A stretch of DNA of 64,000 nucleotides from contig WTPW01000015.1 of assembly GCA_009809945.1 (NCBI GenBank), forward strand, positions 34,207 through 98,206, in the 5' to 3' direction. Of this stretch, positions 1 through 12,339 are shown piece after piece. This stretch comes from Gigaspora margarita. Its lineage: Eukaryota; Glomeromycota; Glomeromycetes; Diversisporales; Gigasporaceae. Position numbers and translations under genes: made by a program. The notes below the pieces were generated by a model. That model was not told the DNA's origin. It worked only from the letters and a program-made list of their open reading frames with translations, and made no database searches. Every line of letters begins with the position of its first letter. The first letter of the stretch is position 1.

Positions 1-1790
1 ATAAAAAAAAATACAAAAAAAATAAAACCAAAAAAAACTGAACCCAAAAAAAAAAATAAAAAAATGAAAAAAACAAAACCAAAAAATAGATATATTTTAA
101 ACTACTTTCACACTTCATCACATAATATTACCGTATATTCCCAAAAATAAGCAACCTTTTTTGGGCCAAAAATTATACAAAAAGCGGGGGTTGCTTATTT
201 TCAAATTGTTGAATTTTTTGAAAAATTGAAAGCGTACTAATAAAAAGTTGTCCAAATGACGTGAAAGTTTTATTGTAAGTGTATTTTTGTGTCCTGAACA
301 AGTTTACTTAATGGCACATTTGAGGTTTGCTTAGTAAAATTTGGATTTTTATATGTAGCAACCGTTAATGCGTTTTTTGAAATTTTTTAAAAAAATCAGG
401 GGGTTGCTTATTTTCGGAGTTGCTTATTTTTGGGAATATACGGTAGCTCTACACACTTATTTTTCTTACTCTGCAGTTTGTTATTATTTCCCTTTTTTGT
501 TTAACAATTATATTCGCTCATATTCGCTACTTCCTAAAAATAGTAGAAAAGTAAAAAAATAACAAAATAATGAAAACAAAAAAATAATAATATTGTAAAC
601 TACTTTCACTTTTTGTCACATAATACTAGCTCTTCACACTTATATTCACTTATATTCGCTTATATTCACTACTTCCTAAAAATAGTAGAGAAGTAAAAAA
701 TAAAAAAAAATGAAAACGAAAAAATAGTAATATTTTAAACTACTTTCGCACTTAGTCGTATAATACTAGCTCTACACACTTATATTCGCTTATATTTGCT
801 TATATTTGCTTATATTCACTATTTTCTAAAAATAGTAGAGAAGTAAAAAATAAAAAAAATGAAAACAAAAAAATAGTAATATTTTGAACTACTTTCGCAC
901 TACATTACAGAATACTAGCTCTACATACTTATTTTTCTTATCTGCAGTTAGCTATTATTCTCTTCGCTCATATTCGCTACTTTCTAAAAATAGTTGTGAA
1001 GTAAAAAAAAAAACTATTTCTCAGAAGTGCAGGAGCTTTTGCAAATTGTCAGAGAATATAGTATGTTCTTGCAAAGTGGCGAAGAAGTTAGAGTTGGTGT
1101 TCTTGCAAAGTGCCGGAAAGTCTAGTTGTTTCTTGCAAAGTTCCGAAGAAAGTCAGGAATAAATAAAATAAAATAAAAGTAAAAAAATACGTAAAAAAAA
1201 AAACAAAATATATAAGCAAACATAATAAAAAAAAATAAACGAAGACCCAAATCTCTATTTCTCTGAAGAGTTCAAATTCAGAAATTGTTAAAACCTAGTT
1301 GTGTTTTGTAAAGTGCTAGGTTAACTTGTGAAAACTTGCGAATACTTGCACCTAACTAAATTATTTTTCTAAAGAAGCATGTTCTCACAAAGTACCAGAA
1401 TAAAATAAATTAATAAAAAAAATTTTTTAAAAAAAAAAACAAAAAAACAAAAACAAAAAGTATCAAATGAGAAAATAAATAAGCAAGAACTTGCAAAAAC
1501 TTGTGCTTAACTAAATCATTTCCCTAAAGAAGTGTTGTTAAAGATTTAGAAAGGTTCTTGCAAAGTGTCAGAAGTTTGAGTTGGCTTGTGAATTCATATT
1601 GGTGTACTTGCATAGTCTGAAAAGTTGTTGGTTTTCTTGCAAAGGGCTGGTATTTTTGTTAAGTGCCAAATAAAATGAAAAAAAAAATTAAAAAATAAAT
1701 AAAAAAAAACCAAATGAAAACAAAACAAAACCAAAAAAAACAAACAAAAATAAAAAAAACAAAATGAAATGAAAAAAAAACAATGTAGAT
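1..1790 (-). repeat. Dispersed repeat family, copy 1 (truncated by window start)
   Basis: A/T-rich DNA without a credible gene. From about 450 to 1010 it consists of tandem units of about 130 bp, each with TATATTCGCTTATATTC, a block CTAAAAATAGTAGAGAAG, an A-rich run and CATAATACTAGCTC. From 1010 to 1680 it has several copies of a CTTGCAAAGTGCC-like motif. The same blocks recur in reverse complement at 39.9-41.1 kb and 52.15-52.7 kb, so this is one family in opposite orientation. It is probably part of the TA-flanked TIR element seen complete at 39304-42305. No coding capacity is seen. Confidence 0.75.
129..445. mobile_element. 313-bp MITE with perfect 25-bp TIRs and TA target duplication
   Basis: The element spans 131-443. 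Its ends are perfect 25-bp inverted repeats (131-155 and 419-443, beginning CCGTATATTCCCAAAAA). TA flanks both sides (129-130, 444-445). The neighbouring tandem units at about 620-640, 760-780 and 905-925 read CATAATACTAGCTC without the insert, giving the empty site. TA duplication points to a Tc1/mariner-type mobiliser. A perfect TIR suggests recent insertion. The motif GGGGTTGCTTATTTTC occurs twice inside. Confidence 0.9.
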
Positions 1791-2003
1791 GATCTAATTT
1801 ATAAACAAAAGATCTAATATGATTGTATAATACAAAATTTTAGATTAATTTCAATACATAATACAAAATTTCAAAACTATTCGAAAATATAGTCCAATGC
1901 GCACTTGGTATGACCCAGGTTACAGATCTACTAATCCAGCTTGGTTTCACAGTTTTAAAATATATTGAAATATTTTGAACCATTTCGAAACTACTACCAT
2001 AAT
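1790..2003 (-). repeat. Dispersed repeat family, conserved segment
   Basis: This segment contains AAACAAAAGATCTAATATG, AGTCCAATGCGCACTTGG and a stretch around GATCTACTAATCCAGC. It is the diverged reverse complement of 39676-39900 (CCAAGCGCACATTGGAC, GCTGGATTAGTAGATC). A third diverged copy lies at 11210-11480. It continues copy 1 and ends where the next MITE begins. Non-coding. Confidence 0.75.
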
Positions 2004-2370
2004 TTAAGAGTAGGGTGAACGTAGATCATTTTTAATAGTGATCATGTTGTGATCATATGAAATCAGGTGATCGACCAATCACGATTATAAACAACACAAT
2101 CAAAATTAATCATTTTTGTATAACTGAGGAAAATTTGAGCCAATTTAGAAAAACTTTACGATATATAGAAGTATAATTTTTTCAAATACTATATTTATTA
2201 AAATTTTACTATTATATAAAGAGTATTTTGTACTACATATTATAAAAATTTTGGCTAAATTAATAACAACTGTAAAAAGTTTTATTTGTAGCACATTTTT
2301 ATTTTCTATATAAATCTCATTGTACCACTAAAATCATATGATAAATGATCTACGTTCACCCTACCCTTAA
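2004..2370. mobile_element. 367-bp MITE, 24-bp TIRs, TTAA or TA duplication
   Basis: The ends match as inverted repeats with one mismatch (left GAGTAGGGTGAACGTAGATC, right GATCTACGTTCACCCTACCC). Both sides carry TTAA (2004-2007, 2367-2370). A 4-bp TTAA duplication would mean a piggyBac-type element. The same bases can also be read as TA duplication with slightly longer TIRs, so the class is open. The interior is AT-rich with GTGATCATATG-like symmetric stretches and one CCAAT at 2075-2079. Confidence 0.85.
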
Positions 2371-2624
2371 AAAATAAAAAACCAAATAAGATGTGTAGCA
2401 CTTCGTGCCATAATGAATAAAATAACTTTTGATTAGTAGATGTTTAACAATTTATATTAACACCCTTATGTGATGATCTTAATTTTGTAACACACAGACT
2501 TTCTATCCTAGTATTTGCCGCTTTGATTAGATATATATTTCCATTTTTATATAGCGAAAAACAGCCTAAAAAAGGATATTTGATGTGTTGCAAAGTTAAG
2601 AGCATTGTATATATATATATTTTT

Positions 2625-2681
2625 TGCTTTTGCTCTTGCATGTGCTCTTGCTAGTGCTCTTGCTCTTGCTCTTGCTCTTGA
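2625..2681 (+). repeat. (GCTCTT)n microsatellite
   Basis: About nine copies of a hexamer GCTCTT, some with a one-base variant. Confidence 0.9.
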
Positions 2682-3860
2682 TACCAATAAACTAGTGTGA
2701 TGTTGTAAAAAAAACTCTTTGTGCCCTAATAGAAGACTATGTATCTTTATTGATATTTTAGAAAAAGCTACATGCTCTTTATGAATTTGTTAACTATGTT
2801 ATCATTATTTTTTTAATTTTAATTTTTTACCTTTCAGATTTTTTATCATGCAGATGAAATGATAATCTATAATGAATGATTCTTTCATTTTTACGCTTCT
2901 TTATTCAAGTCAACAGATCGAAAAAGATGCTAAGCATGTTGTTGTGCATTGTGAAACTATCAACCAGAACAAATCTGGTCCAGATAATCAAAGGAGGTGA
3001 GTATAATTTGAAAAACTTTCTATAAACAGTAATCACTAACTTGATAAAGGCAACAATGAGAACAAACATAAATCTATGGGAAATGCAAACTGGCCTTACG
3101 CCAACAATTGCTCACTCAACTGCGACAGACCACAATTTTGACCCAACCCTCTCTCCCAAAAGAATCCACCCATTCTCATAATATCAATATAATGTGTTTA
3201 TATTGTTACGGTTAAAAATTTTAATATGCGAATTGGTAATACCAGAAGACTCCAGTGATCCAAGCCATCCGAAATTACAAGGCATTTGATTGTGGTGGAG
3301 GCTTTGAGGTAATATTTGCTGTTTGTATGCAATGGGCAGAGGCACAGGGATAACGTAGAGAGGCTTTAATTATTTTGGAGCATTAATGCTCTAAGTCTGA
3401 AAGCATGAATGCTTCAAAGCCTTAAGGTAAAAAGAATCATGAAGAAGACTAAAGTGCAGTAGTTCTTAATAACTCAGAAAGTATTTAAAGCCTGAGTTTT
3501 TGTGCTACTACTATTTATTAGACTTGTTTCAAAATATGATTTAGAATAGAATGACTTAATTAAATAGTTTTAATAATAATTGTATTTTAGTTTATTTAAT
3601 TCTTTATTATTTTATCATTACATTGTTTAGTGTAGTCTTTATTGTTATTATTATAATAAATTACCCCAATGTTTAATTAATTACATCATATACATCTTAT
3701 TTAAATCAATCACGTAGATTGATTAAACTAAGTGATAACCCTGATCCTGATAAATTAATTCCTGTGATATCATAAACCTGTGCACAATTGATTATATATT
3801 TAAACCCAAGTGAACCATCAGAGCTAAATTGGACCAATATCCATTATTGCTCTTCCTACT
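2682..3860. other. AT-rich intergenic DNA
   Basis: No gene, long reading frame or clear terminal repeat. Short motif repetition (AATGCTCTAAGTCTGAAAG and neighbours, 3385-3420) is the only structure noticed. Confidence 0.6.
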
Positions 3861-3864
3861 GATG

Positions 3865-4560
3865 GTCACAATACTGACGTCCAGCTGGCATTATGCAGGT
3901 AGTTAGTGTTAAGCCACACAAATGCAACAAATTTAATGATTTTACCGGGTTGTCCCAAAATTTTGGGTCAGATGTGTCAGATCTAGCAAAATTTTTTATG
4001 ATCTTTGGACAAAATTTATTGATTCTGATCCTGCTAACCATGATTTTGATGACTCTGATGTATCCCGACCTGGACTTTTGGGGACCCCATATAAGTTAAA
4101 CTCAACTGCTATATAAGCAAATATGCAAATATTAATATCACATGTTTAAGCACACCTTATATATTAATGTAAAAAAATTATATGTATATATATATCACAT
4201 GTTCATACTGATAGCTGGCCTGCATTATTGCAATGCAGGCGAGAAACCACTGGCCAGCACTAAGCCACATAAACAACTGCTTACGGTTATCTTCTGGTGC
4301 AATATTATTGCTATTTCTAGAAGCATATGCCGTTCATTTTCAATTTCAATAGCACATAAATCACAGCTAAATGAACCTGCCATTTTCATAACTATAACAT
4401 TATCATCATATATTTATATTAACAGCTAGCTTGCATTACACGGGCTAGAACCCATGACTAGCGCTAAGTTGCACAAACTCAACTGCTTACGGTGCTCTCC
4501 CAGCGCAATATTATTTGCTATTTCTGGGAGATATCCTGTTTCATTTTCAATAACTAATAT
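3865..4560 (-). repeat. Three diverged copies of a tRNA-like repeat (SINE candidate)
   Basis: Three related blocks lie at about 3870-3930, 4205-4310 and 4415-4520. On the minus strand they share a GTAAGCAGTTG stretch, GTGGCTTAGTGCTGG or TGCAACTTAGCGCTAG, then GGTTCTAGCC or GGTTTCTCGCC. The last resembles a tRNA internal promoter B box preceded by a variable-loop-like CATG. I see no good A box and no full cloverleaf, so a tRNA-derived SINE is only a candidate. Small open frames here are by-products. Confidence 0.35.
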
Positions 4561-4679
4561 AATCTGCATCTATCAAATAAAATTAAACTCCAGTATATCA
4601 AACCAGACTAGTCCAATTATAAGAAACATGTATGCAATGCTTTTCAAAAACAACTCGATTTTATAATTTTTACTATATG

Positions 4680-7090
4680 ATTTTATTTTAGCAAGTGATT
4701 TTATTTTTAGCATTTTTTACCATCAATATATTCTTTTTTCTTATTTGTATAACACATAAAAATATAATTAGCTAATACATTACTCTGGTACATTGACTTG
4801 AGTAACATCCATATAAGCTACTAAGAATATAATAATGCCTAATACTAGAAAGGTAAAATTAACTATAGCGATACAATTATAGAAGTTATGTAACAACTTA
4901 ATGAATTAGGCAGTGGAAAAAAACTTAAAAAAATATAATGCAAAACAAAAAAGACTAAACAGAATTTAAATGATTACATTAAATATCCATACATTTTCTT
5001 GAAACGTAGTCATTAAGGTGAACAAATTAAACCTCATACTGATTTCAGTTAAGGTCACATAAAGTTGATTTTTCAGTTTGCATTACATGAACTCTAAAAT
5101 CATGGGTCAGTTGGTCAGATTTTTTTTTAAATAATAGAATAATGCTCACATTTGAGGTTATATAAGGTTAATTTTTTTTTTTGCACAATAAAGAATCAAA
5201 ATTTAGATCAGAAATTATATTTTTTCTGTCAGTCCTATTGGGCAATTATAGGAAATTAAGGTCTCCATCACTGGATAAGAATATCAGGAAAAAATAAATA
5301 TCAAAAATCGAATTAGCATAATTGCAATTTAAAAAAAAAAAAAAAAAAATTTAAAAAAAATAGATTGGCAATGTAAAATGCAAATTAACTTTCATGGCCT
5401 AATACAAATGTTAAAGTGAACAGAATTAAACTTCATACTCAACTTGAAACACAATTTTTAAGTGAACCGAATTAAATTTCATACTCACCCTCTTGTACTG
5501 TCATCCTAGCTATAGTGAGGATAATCTTTTTAGTAACTCAATTCCAATAATCAGACATGATTACAACATTAAGTAGTAAATACCCGCATCTAAGGTTGAG
5601 GTGGCAAATCAAATATGCAATCCCATAAAGGCTTCCAATTTTTCTTTTACAAATTCCACAAATTACTGTACCATCCAATAATTGGTTATTATAAAGAAAT
5701 CTGCATACTAACAGTTACTTTAAAGATACTGCATTTCATTGACATTCGCTTCACTGGCAAGCTTATTTTACAGATAATTAGTTTACAGACAAGTTCATTC
5801 TGTAATTAACCAACTCATATAACTTGATTCTACATTTAATTCTAATGATAATGATTAGAATTACTTTGCAAATTAAGTTATCAGTAAAATGTATTATTTA
5901 TGAAACAACTTAACTGCAAATTGATCATCTGTAAACTAAGCTTATTAGTGAAACAAATGTCAGTAAAATGTGATGCCTTTGAGGTAATTGCAGATAAGTT
6001 GACTAAAGCAGAATGAAACTAGTTACTAAGCAAAAAATGAACCCAAGGTCAAAAAAGAAAAACAACAAAAATTTTTTATAAACAATGAAGCTGCAACAAA
6101 AATGCAAAATTTCAAAGAAATATAAATTTAAAAATTTGATAATCAATTGCATCATTTTTGAAATTAATAATCTTTAATGTCATAATGATAAATTTTATGT
6201 AGAATATAGTCATAATGATTATCAAATAATAATAACATCATCCATTGATATCTATTTTATATTTGATTGAAATATTTACATAATATTTAACACATACAGT
6301 TTCATGTTTTAATAAGTGTAAGTACAGTAATTAAATTATGATAATGGCTATAATCATTTGTAAAATTTTACACCAATTGAAATATTTGCTACAACATACA
6401 CATATACATATATACATTTGTATATTCATATAGGTTTTTCATGTATATAAGAATAAATACCGTCATTAATACTATATACTCAAAGGGACTTAACCCTTTA
6501 AAGCAGACAAACTGAAATTACAATTCTCACCATAAGACTCTCTTGCATAAGACATACCATACAGATTGAACTTATTTACACTCACATTACACATGCACAT
6601 GAACAAAGAATCCTTTTCATATGAACGAATTGTTATGTTACATATTGTAAAAAAAAAAAAAAAATTCAAACTCATAATACCATTTAGCCTATCACTCAAC
6701 TAATAAAAGTAATTACCTATAATCAAAGCGATGTGATAACCAGAATATTTTAATATTTAATATTTATTGATTGTAAGTTTAATTTCTTCGTACACTACAT
6801 ACATACATACAACACTTTTCAAATAACAATCAACAAAAAACTTTTAATCATTTTATCTTAATGACATATCTTATCCAATTACACCATTTGAAATTAAAAA
6901 ATTATCTCTTTTCAATAACGGATAAACAATAATTATAACTTTTACCATAAAAAAATTCTGAAGAAATCAGCATAGGCAATATAGATAAAATTGATTAAAA
7001 CCATCTCTCTACACATTTCATGTTACACATTCAACATAATCATACTAGTATATGGAAGTAGGAGACAAGAAAAAAATTTATTTATCACAG
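4680..7090. other. AT-rich intergenic DNA, no gene seen
   Basis: Only low-complexity runs (long A run at about 5331-5349) and a thrice-repeated GTGAACMRAATTAAAYYTCATACTSA block near 5018, 5412 and 5462 stand out. No conserved protein is recognisable in any frame. Confidence 0.6.
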
Positions 7091-7094
7091 TATT

Positions 7095-7400
7095 ACAACT
7101 TCTAATTTTTTAATAAACTAAATGCGTGAGATAAAAACTTAGGGTTATGGCCTTAACATTAGAGTCTATAGGGTTAGAATAATGCTTACTATATGTAAAA
7201 TTTCATTCCCATCATTTTTAATTGGTGCATCAAGATTGATTTAAACATTGGGTTTTGCATATTTTTGCTTTTTTTTTCTTTTATAAATGTTTGGATTCTT
7301 TGTCAGACTGCACTCTCTGACTTCTATTTCTTCTCCAAAAGTTTGTATTACCCACACAAATAAGTGGATACAGTAAATTTGTATGGGTTAATGCTCGGTA
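7095..7400 (+). repeat. Dispersed repeat family D, longest copy
   Basis: It starts AAACTAAATGCGTGAGATAA and runs through ATGTAAAATTTCATTCCC, CATCAAGATTGATTTAAA and AGTTTGTATTACCCACA. Parts recur at 43765-43855, and on both sides of a large insertion at 49715-49800 and 55224-55420. This copy therefore serves as the uninterrupted reference. Non-coding; class unknown. Confidence 0.75.
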
Positions 7401-7479
7401 ATGCACAACAAATAAAGTTTGAGCTTGCATATCGATAAAAGACACTTGCATCATATTTTAAATAGAAGCACATTAAAAA

Positions 7480-8215
7480 TTTTTTGATCAATATATACAG
7501 GTACTTATTTGATCGATCAATATTATTGATTATTAATTAACCTATTGTTGTTCGAGCCTATTAATTGATACTCGATCATTGATCTAAGTCAATCAATGAT
7601 TGAGTGTCATATAATCGAGTCAATTCACTAGTACCAACTATTCATCTAAATACACTAATTATTTCATCCTTCATATGCACTGACTATACTGTTACACTTT
7701 ATCACTTTATATATCTGATATCTAATTATCTCTCTTATTCCTACTGCTTTATTATCTTCTTATCTCCTTCTAATCTCTCTATATCATCCACATACTCTTT
7801 ATTTAGCACCAACTTTCAAAATTTGCAATTTTTTTTCATCCTTAACTAATTTTTTCCTCATTCACTTTCGCACTTTTTTATAACCCTCTGCATTAACCTG
7901 ATGCTTTAACTTGTTTTAATTATGATATTTATCAATTATAGATATATATCGATTTATAACAAGTTAAATTCAATGTATAACATTTAATTTAATCGATATA
8001 AAACAATTATGCATTATACTATATTTTGATTATAATCAATCTGGATATAACAAGTTATTATTGGCTATACGGAGCAAAGTGATAATTATAATTGAAAAGG
8101 CTTTAGTGTCAATAGCAACTTGGTATTTACCCTGCATATGTATTACAATGATTGTATGTCGATAAACAAATAATTATCATTAAGTGAATTAGTTAGTAAT
8201 TTATATAATAATTTT
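7480..8215. repeat. AT-rich region with ATCGAT/TTGATCGATC symmetric motifs
   Basis: Clusters of short palindromic motifs (GATCGATC, TCAATGATTGAG, TATATCGAT) resemble the subterminal motif arrays of the hAT-like elements at 51.0-51.4 and 60.0-60.4 kb. I could not find matching ends, so this may be a decayed relic. Open frames here are not credible genes. Confidence 0.35.
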
Positions 8216-9334
8216 TGCCTTTTCAAAATAACCTACTGTTCTTCGATGATTTACAAGAAATTTTAAAATGCTAACTAAAAAAAAATTTATAACAAGACTT
8301 GTAGTGCATATTATAGACTAATAGAATCTCAAATTTTATAAAAAAGTATTAAAAACTCGTGAAGATATTAACGTTTTTGTAAATTCGGATGCATACTTTT
8401 TCGCAAGTTTTCGCCTAAACTTCAAATGCATCCTGAAGCACTTTCTCAAAATAAAACCTCCAAAACGTGACTAAGTAAGTTAATAGAATAGGTATTTGAA
8501 CGTCTTCAGTTAAAATTTATCAAAAACAGATTAATATTGATGAAGTTATGATGATTTTTCAATTTGCTTCCGATTTGGGATTTTCTAAAATTTACAATTT
8601 TGATGAAAACAGAAAAATTCTATCACAGGCTAGATTTTTACAAGTTCAAATGAAACAAGTTACTGCGCTCTAAGTAAACTTTTAGAGCATATTATTGACT
8701 AATAGAATCTCAAATTTTATGAAAAAATGTTAAAAACTCGTAGAGATATTAATGGTTTGTAAATTCAAACGTCATATGTTTTTGCAAACAATTTTAGCAC
8801 GTGATATACATTTTTGGAAATAGAAAAAATCTTTCATCAAAGATTTCTCTATGAGTTCTTGACCAAATTCGATGAAAAATTTTTTATTTTAATTCTACAA
8901 ATATATAGAATTCAAATAAAAAAATTTTTATCGAATTTGGCCAAGAACTCGTAGAGAAATCTTTGATAAAAGATTTTTTCTATTTTCAAAAATGTATATC
9001 ACGTGCCAAAATTGGTTGCAAAAATGTATAACGTCCGAATTTACAAAAATGTTAATATCTCCACAAGTTGTCAACAATTTTTCATAAAATTAGAGATTAT
9101 ATTAGTCAATAATATGCTCTAAAAGTTTACTTAGTGCACAGTAACTTGTTTTATTTGAACTTGTAAAAATCTAGCCTGTGATAAAATTTTTCTGTTTTCA
9201 TCAAAATTGTAAATTTTAGAAAATCCTAAATCTGGAAACAAATTAAAAAATCATCATAACTTCGTCAATATTAACCTGTTTTTGATAAAATTTTAACTGA
9301 AGACTTTCAAATACCTATTCTATTAACTTACTTA

Positions 9335-10482
9335 CCGTACAAGCACGAAATAACACTTCCCTGCGTGTTAATTGATTGACTAGCATGTTATTTCGAGTAC
9401 GCGCATGCGCATTATTTTGAAATAAGAACTGATTTTTGGAGCCAAAGATTTTTAAAATAACGCGCATGCAACTTGTATAATAAGACCTAAAAATATTGTT
9501 TCATAAATATATATTTAAAAACTATAAAGAGGGTAACAAAGTGATAAATCATCTAAGCGTATAAAATTATAATAAGTGTACTAAATTTATAAGTAATCAG
9601 GTGCATATGTACAGACATTTATAAGCAACTAGGTTATATGCATACAAAAATTCATAAGCACTCATAAGAAATTCATAATTGGGCTTATAATTTCTGATCA
9701 AATACAGTAGTCACTTTTATTCTTAATAATTATCCAATCTCACATAAATGATTAGCTCGAATTTTATTTAACACTATCACTTATATTACAGCTGATTTGA
9801 AAATTAGTTGGACACTTGAAAAATTTTCTCATTTTTGAAACCTTTCAGATGAATCATCTAACTCTTCAGAAATCGCATCACCATTATCAGACCAAAGTTT
9901 CGAAGACTGTGACATAGTTTCCGAAGAGTTAGATGTAAAGGTTGGAACTAAATTTAAATATTCGAGTTTATCACATCATAATTCGATTTTATCACATAAA
10001 AATTTGAGTTTATCACAAAAATTATTAATAATTAATGTGATAAACTTGAATTTTTAGTGATAAAATCGAATTATGATGTGATAAACTCAAATATTTAAAT
10101 TCAGTTCCAACCTCTAGTTAGTTGTTTCATAAGACGAAACTGAAAGGTTTCAAAAACAAGAAAATTTTTCAAATGTCCCACTAATTTTTGAATCAGTTGT
10201 AAATAACAAGATATTGCATTACCAAAAATCAAAAACTTATTGAAGTGGCAAAATAATCATTCGGTAAATTTTTTACTATATAGATAAGAACAGCTATAAA
10301 TACTAAGTTTTTATGGCCCATGTCAATGATGCAGTTGAATTGCCGCATGAATCAATTACCGGTTATATCTGGGGCACATTAATTCAGGACGCGCATGGGC
10401 GTTAATTTGAGACACTATATGTTATTTTGGGGTGTCCAGATTTTGAAATAACGCCCCAGCCCATTATTTCACGCTTATATGG
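9335..10482. mobile_element. 1.15 kb TA-flanked TIR element inside the palindrome arm
   Basis: Ends are CCGTACAAGCACGAAATAA and, reversed, CCATATAAGCGTGAAATAA (15 of 19 match). TA flanks at 9333-9334 and 10483-10484. The partner arm of the host palindrome reads GTGACTAAGTAAG at 8468-8480 with a single TA, which confirms the target site. GC-rich patches with GCGCATG sit near both ends (9398-9412, 10390-10405). No transposase frame, so non-autonomous, probably Tc1/mariner-mobilised. Confidence 0.85.
9788..10202. repeat. Nested hairpin inside the 1.15 kb element
   Basis: Outer arms at about 9788-9855 and 10140-10202 (GAAAATTAGTTGGACACTTG against CAAATGTCCCACTAATTTTT). An inner, better matched hairpin lies at 9939-10124, with arms of about 75 bp (GGTTGGAACTAAATTTAAAT and GAGTTTATCACATCATAATT with complements). 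The inner one is probably a separate younger fold-back insertion. Confidence 0.7.
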
Positions 10483-10786
10483 TAGTCACGTTTTGGAGGT
10501 TTCATTTTGAGAAAGTGCTTCAGGATGTATTTGAAGTTTAGATGAAAACTTGCGAAAAAGTATGCATCCGAATTTACCAAACTGTTAATATCTTCACGAG
10601 TTTTCAATACTTTTTTATAAAATTTGAGATTCTATTAGTCTATAATATGTGCTATAAGTCTTGTTATAAATTTTTTTTTTAGTTAGCATAGTAAAATTTC
10701 TTGTAAATCATCACCGAATAGTGGATTATTTTGAAAAAAACAAAAAAAAACATTACAAAGAAGCTGCGTTGAACTTGTTTACAGAA

Positions 10787-10930
10787 ATTTCATCAAAGAT
10801 ATCTCTACGAGTTCTTGACCAAATTTGATGAAAATTTTTTTATTTTAATTCTACGAATCCATAGAATTCAAATAAAAAAATTTTTATTAAATTTGATCGA
10901 GAACTTATAGAGATAATATTAATAAAAGTT
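10787..10930. repeat. Second copy of the fold-back centre
   Basis: Matches 8840-8965: ATCTCTACGAGTTCTTGACC, a run of T/A, then CATAGAATTCAAATAAAAA and the complementary arm. A diverged, truncated second copy of the same fold-back family beside the complete one. Confidence 0.7.
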
Positions 10931-11209
10931 TTTAAAAGTTAAAATATTTATGTACTATGGCATGAATAGCAAAAATCCATAATGCGAATAGCAATTCCCT
11001 ATTTTTATATACTAAACAATTTTTTTAAAACACCTGAACCTAAGAGCACTTTCTAAATATAATAATCTAGTTTTTAGCAAATTACTATAAAAACTTAATG
11101 TAATAATTGAATTTTTAGCAAATTTACTTGATTTTAGAGGTAGCAAAAACCTTAAAATTCGTACAGATTAGTTATGACCTATATGAGAGATATCCAGGGT
11201 CCTTTATAA

Positions 11210-11690
11210 ACAAAAGATCTAATCTGATCTTGTAATACAAAGCTTGTAGATTAATTTTGAATAAAATCAAACTATTTCGAATATTAGTCCAAGTAGATTG
11301 CACGAAAATTTTAAAGTTTGATTTATAATATTATATTATATAGATAATGGCTAATTTCAGTTAGAGGTGCTTATTTTTGGAGATTTACAATTATTATAGG
11401 GGGTGCTTATTTTTGGGGGGTGCTTATTTTTGGCGATTTATGGTACTTAAAATATTTCATGATCATAGTCCAATGCGCGCTTTGTTGTAAATTAATGCGA
11501 TTTAATTTACTATCCGTAAATGTTTCATAATATTACTCTGTCTATTTCAAAATATTGCAAAATATCTTATGTAATATTTCATAATATCTTATATAATATT
11601 TCGTAATTTATTATTTCGCAAGTTTTCGAAATATCTTACTATATATTACATTATTTTTACGGGTCGTAAATTATTTCGTAATATTACGCC
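11210..11690 (-). repeat. Diverged fragment of the dispersed family, with a MITE end relic
   Basis: 11210-11290 matches 1795-1880 (AAACAAAAGATCTAATCTG). 11460-11490 again has AGTCCAATGCGCGC. 11490-11690 has CGTAAAT/CGTAAT motifs like the ends of the 39304-42305 element. At 11383-11452 a block with three copies of GGTGCTTATTTTTGG, ending GGCGATTTATGGTA, resembles one end of the 131-443 MITE family; the opposite end is not visible. Confidence 0.5.
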
Positions 11691-12144
11691 CTATTAAATT
11701 TGCTGATGTTGCTTTGTTTCTTGTTTTAGTATAGTGCATAACTACATTAGTGTTACTTTTTTGCTATCAACAACCTATAAATTATAAATGACAAGTATAG
11801 TCATAAAAAAATAAATAATTTTTTTATGACAAAAATGACTTGTTATATAACAAGATATCACATATCAGCGGATAAGCGTAACTGGGTCTATTTTTTTGAT
11901 AAACTGTTACACAAAAATTTACTCCTAAGTAACGTTAAAAAACTAACAAATGAAGTACTTGTTACAACTAACAAAAGAGCCTCTTTGATGTCTAGACAAG
12001 TTAAAAAACCAATAGAACTTAATAAAAGGGCTATGCTAAGCTGTAGAAAGAAGTACTTTTATCATTTGTTGAAATACTCAGGTGTTTTAGAATGGGTTGG
12101 GCATTGAGAAATGGGTTGGTAACTATCAAGGGTAAATTCGGAAG

Positions 12145-12285
12145 CCAATTTTCAAAAAAATGGTCTTTTTAATCTACTTTTGGCTTATAATTAAATACAT
12201 GAATTTCGTAATTTTCTATGTACTTAATTATAAATACAAAGCTGGTTAAAAAGGCCATTTTTGTGAAAATTCACTTTGTAATAAA
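12145..12285. repeat. Hairpin with about 60-bp arms
   Basis: CCAATTTTCAAAAAAATGG pairs with CCATTTTTGTGAAAATTCA. The arms continue through CTTATAATTAAATACATG and TGTACTTAATTATAAATAC. The loop is about 15 bases. It looks like a small fold-back MITE; a clear target duplication was not found. Confidence 0.65.
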
Positions 12286-12339
12286 TTTTCGTGTAAATTT
12301 TTTTGATAATCCTCGATCATGATTGGTCGAGCTGATATG

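Larger units (their letters stand above)
8219..10740. mobile_element. Long palindrome (fold-back element) of about 1.37 kb, split by an insertion
   Basis: The left arm (about 8219-8900) is the reverse complement of the right arm, which is in two parts: 8920-9334 and 10483-10740. The centre is near 8908 (AATTCTACAAATATATAGAATT). Shared blocks include ATTTACAAGAAATTTTA, CAAAACGTGACTAAGTAAG and CACGTGATATACATTTTTG with their complements. The arms are roughly 680 bp with scattered mismatches. No protein is encoded. The right arm is interrupted by the TA-flanked element at 9335-10482, and the left arm preserves the empty site. Confidence 0.85.

Noticed and set aside
6490-6699. 69-residue minus-strand frame as a gene
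   Set aside because: Includes a phenylalanine run from poly-A; no conserved feature.
11826-12107. 93-residue plus-strand frame
   Set aside because: No domain, AT-driven composition, next to a hairpin; not supportable as a gene.
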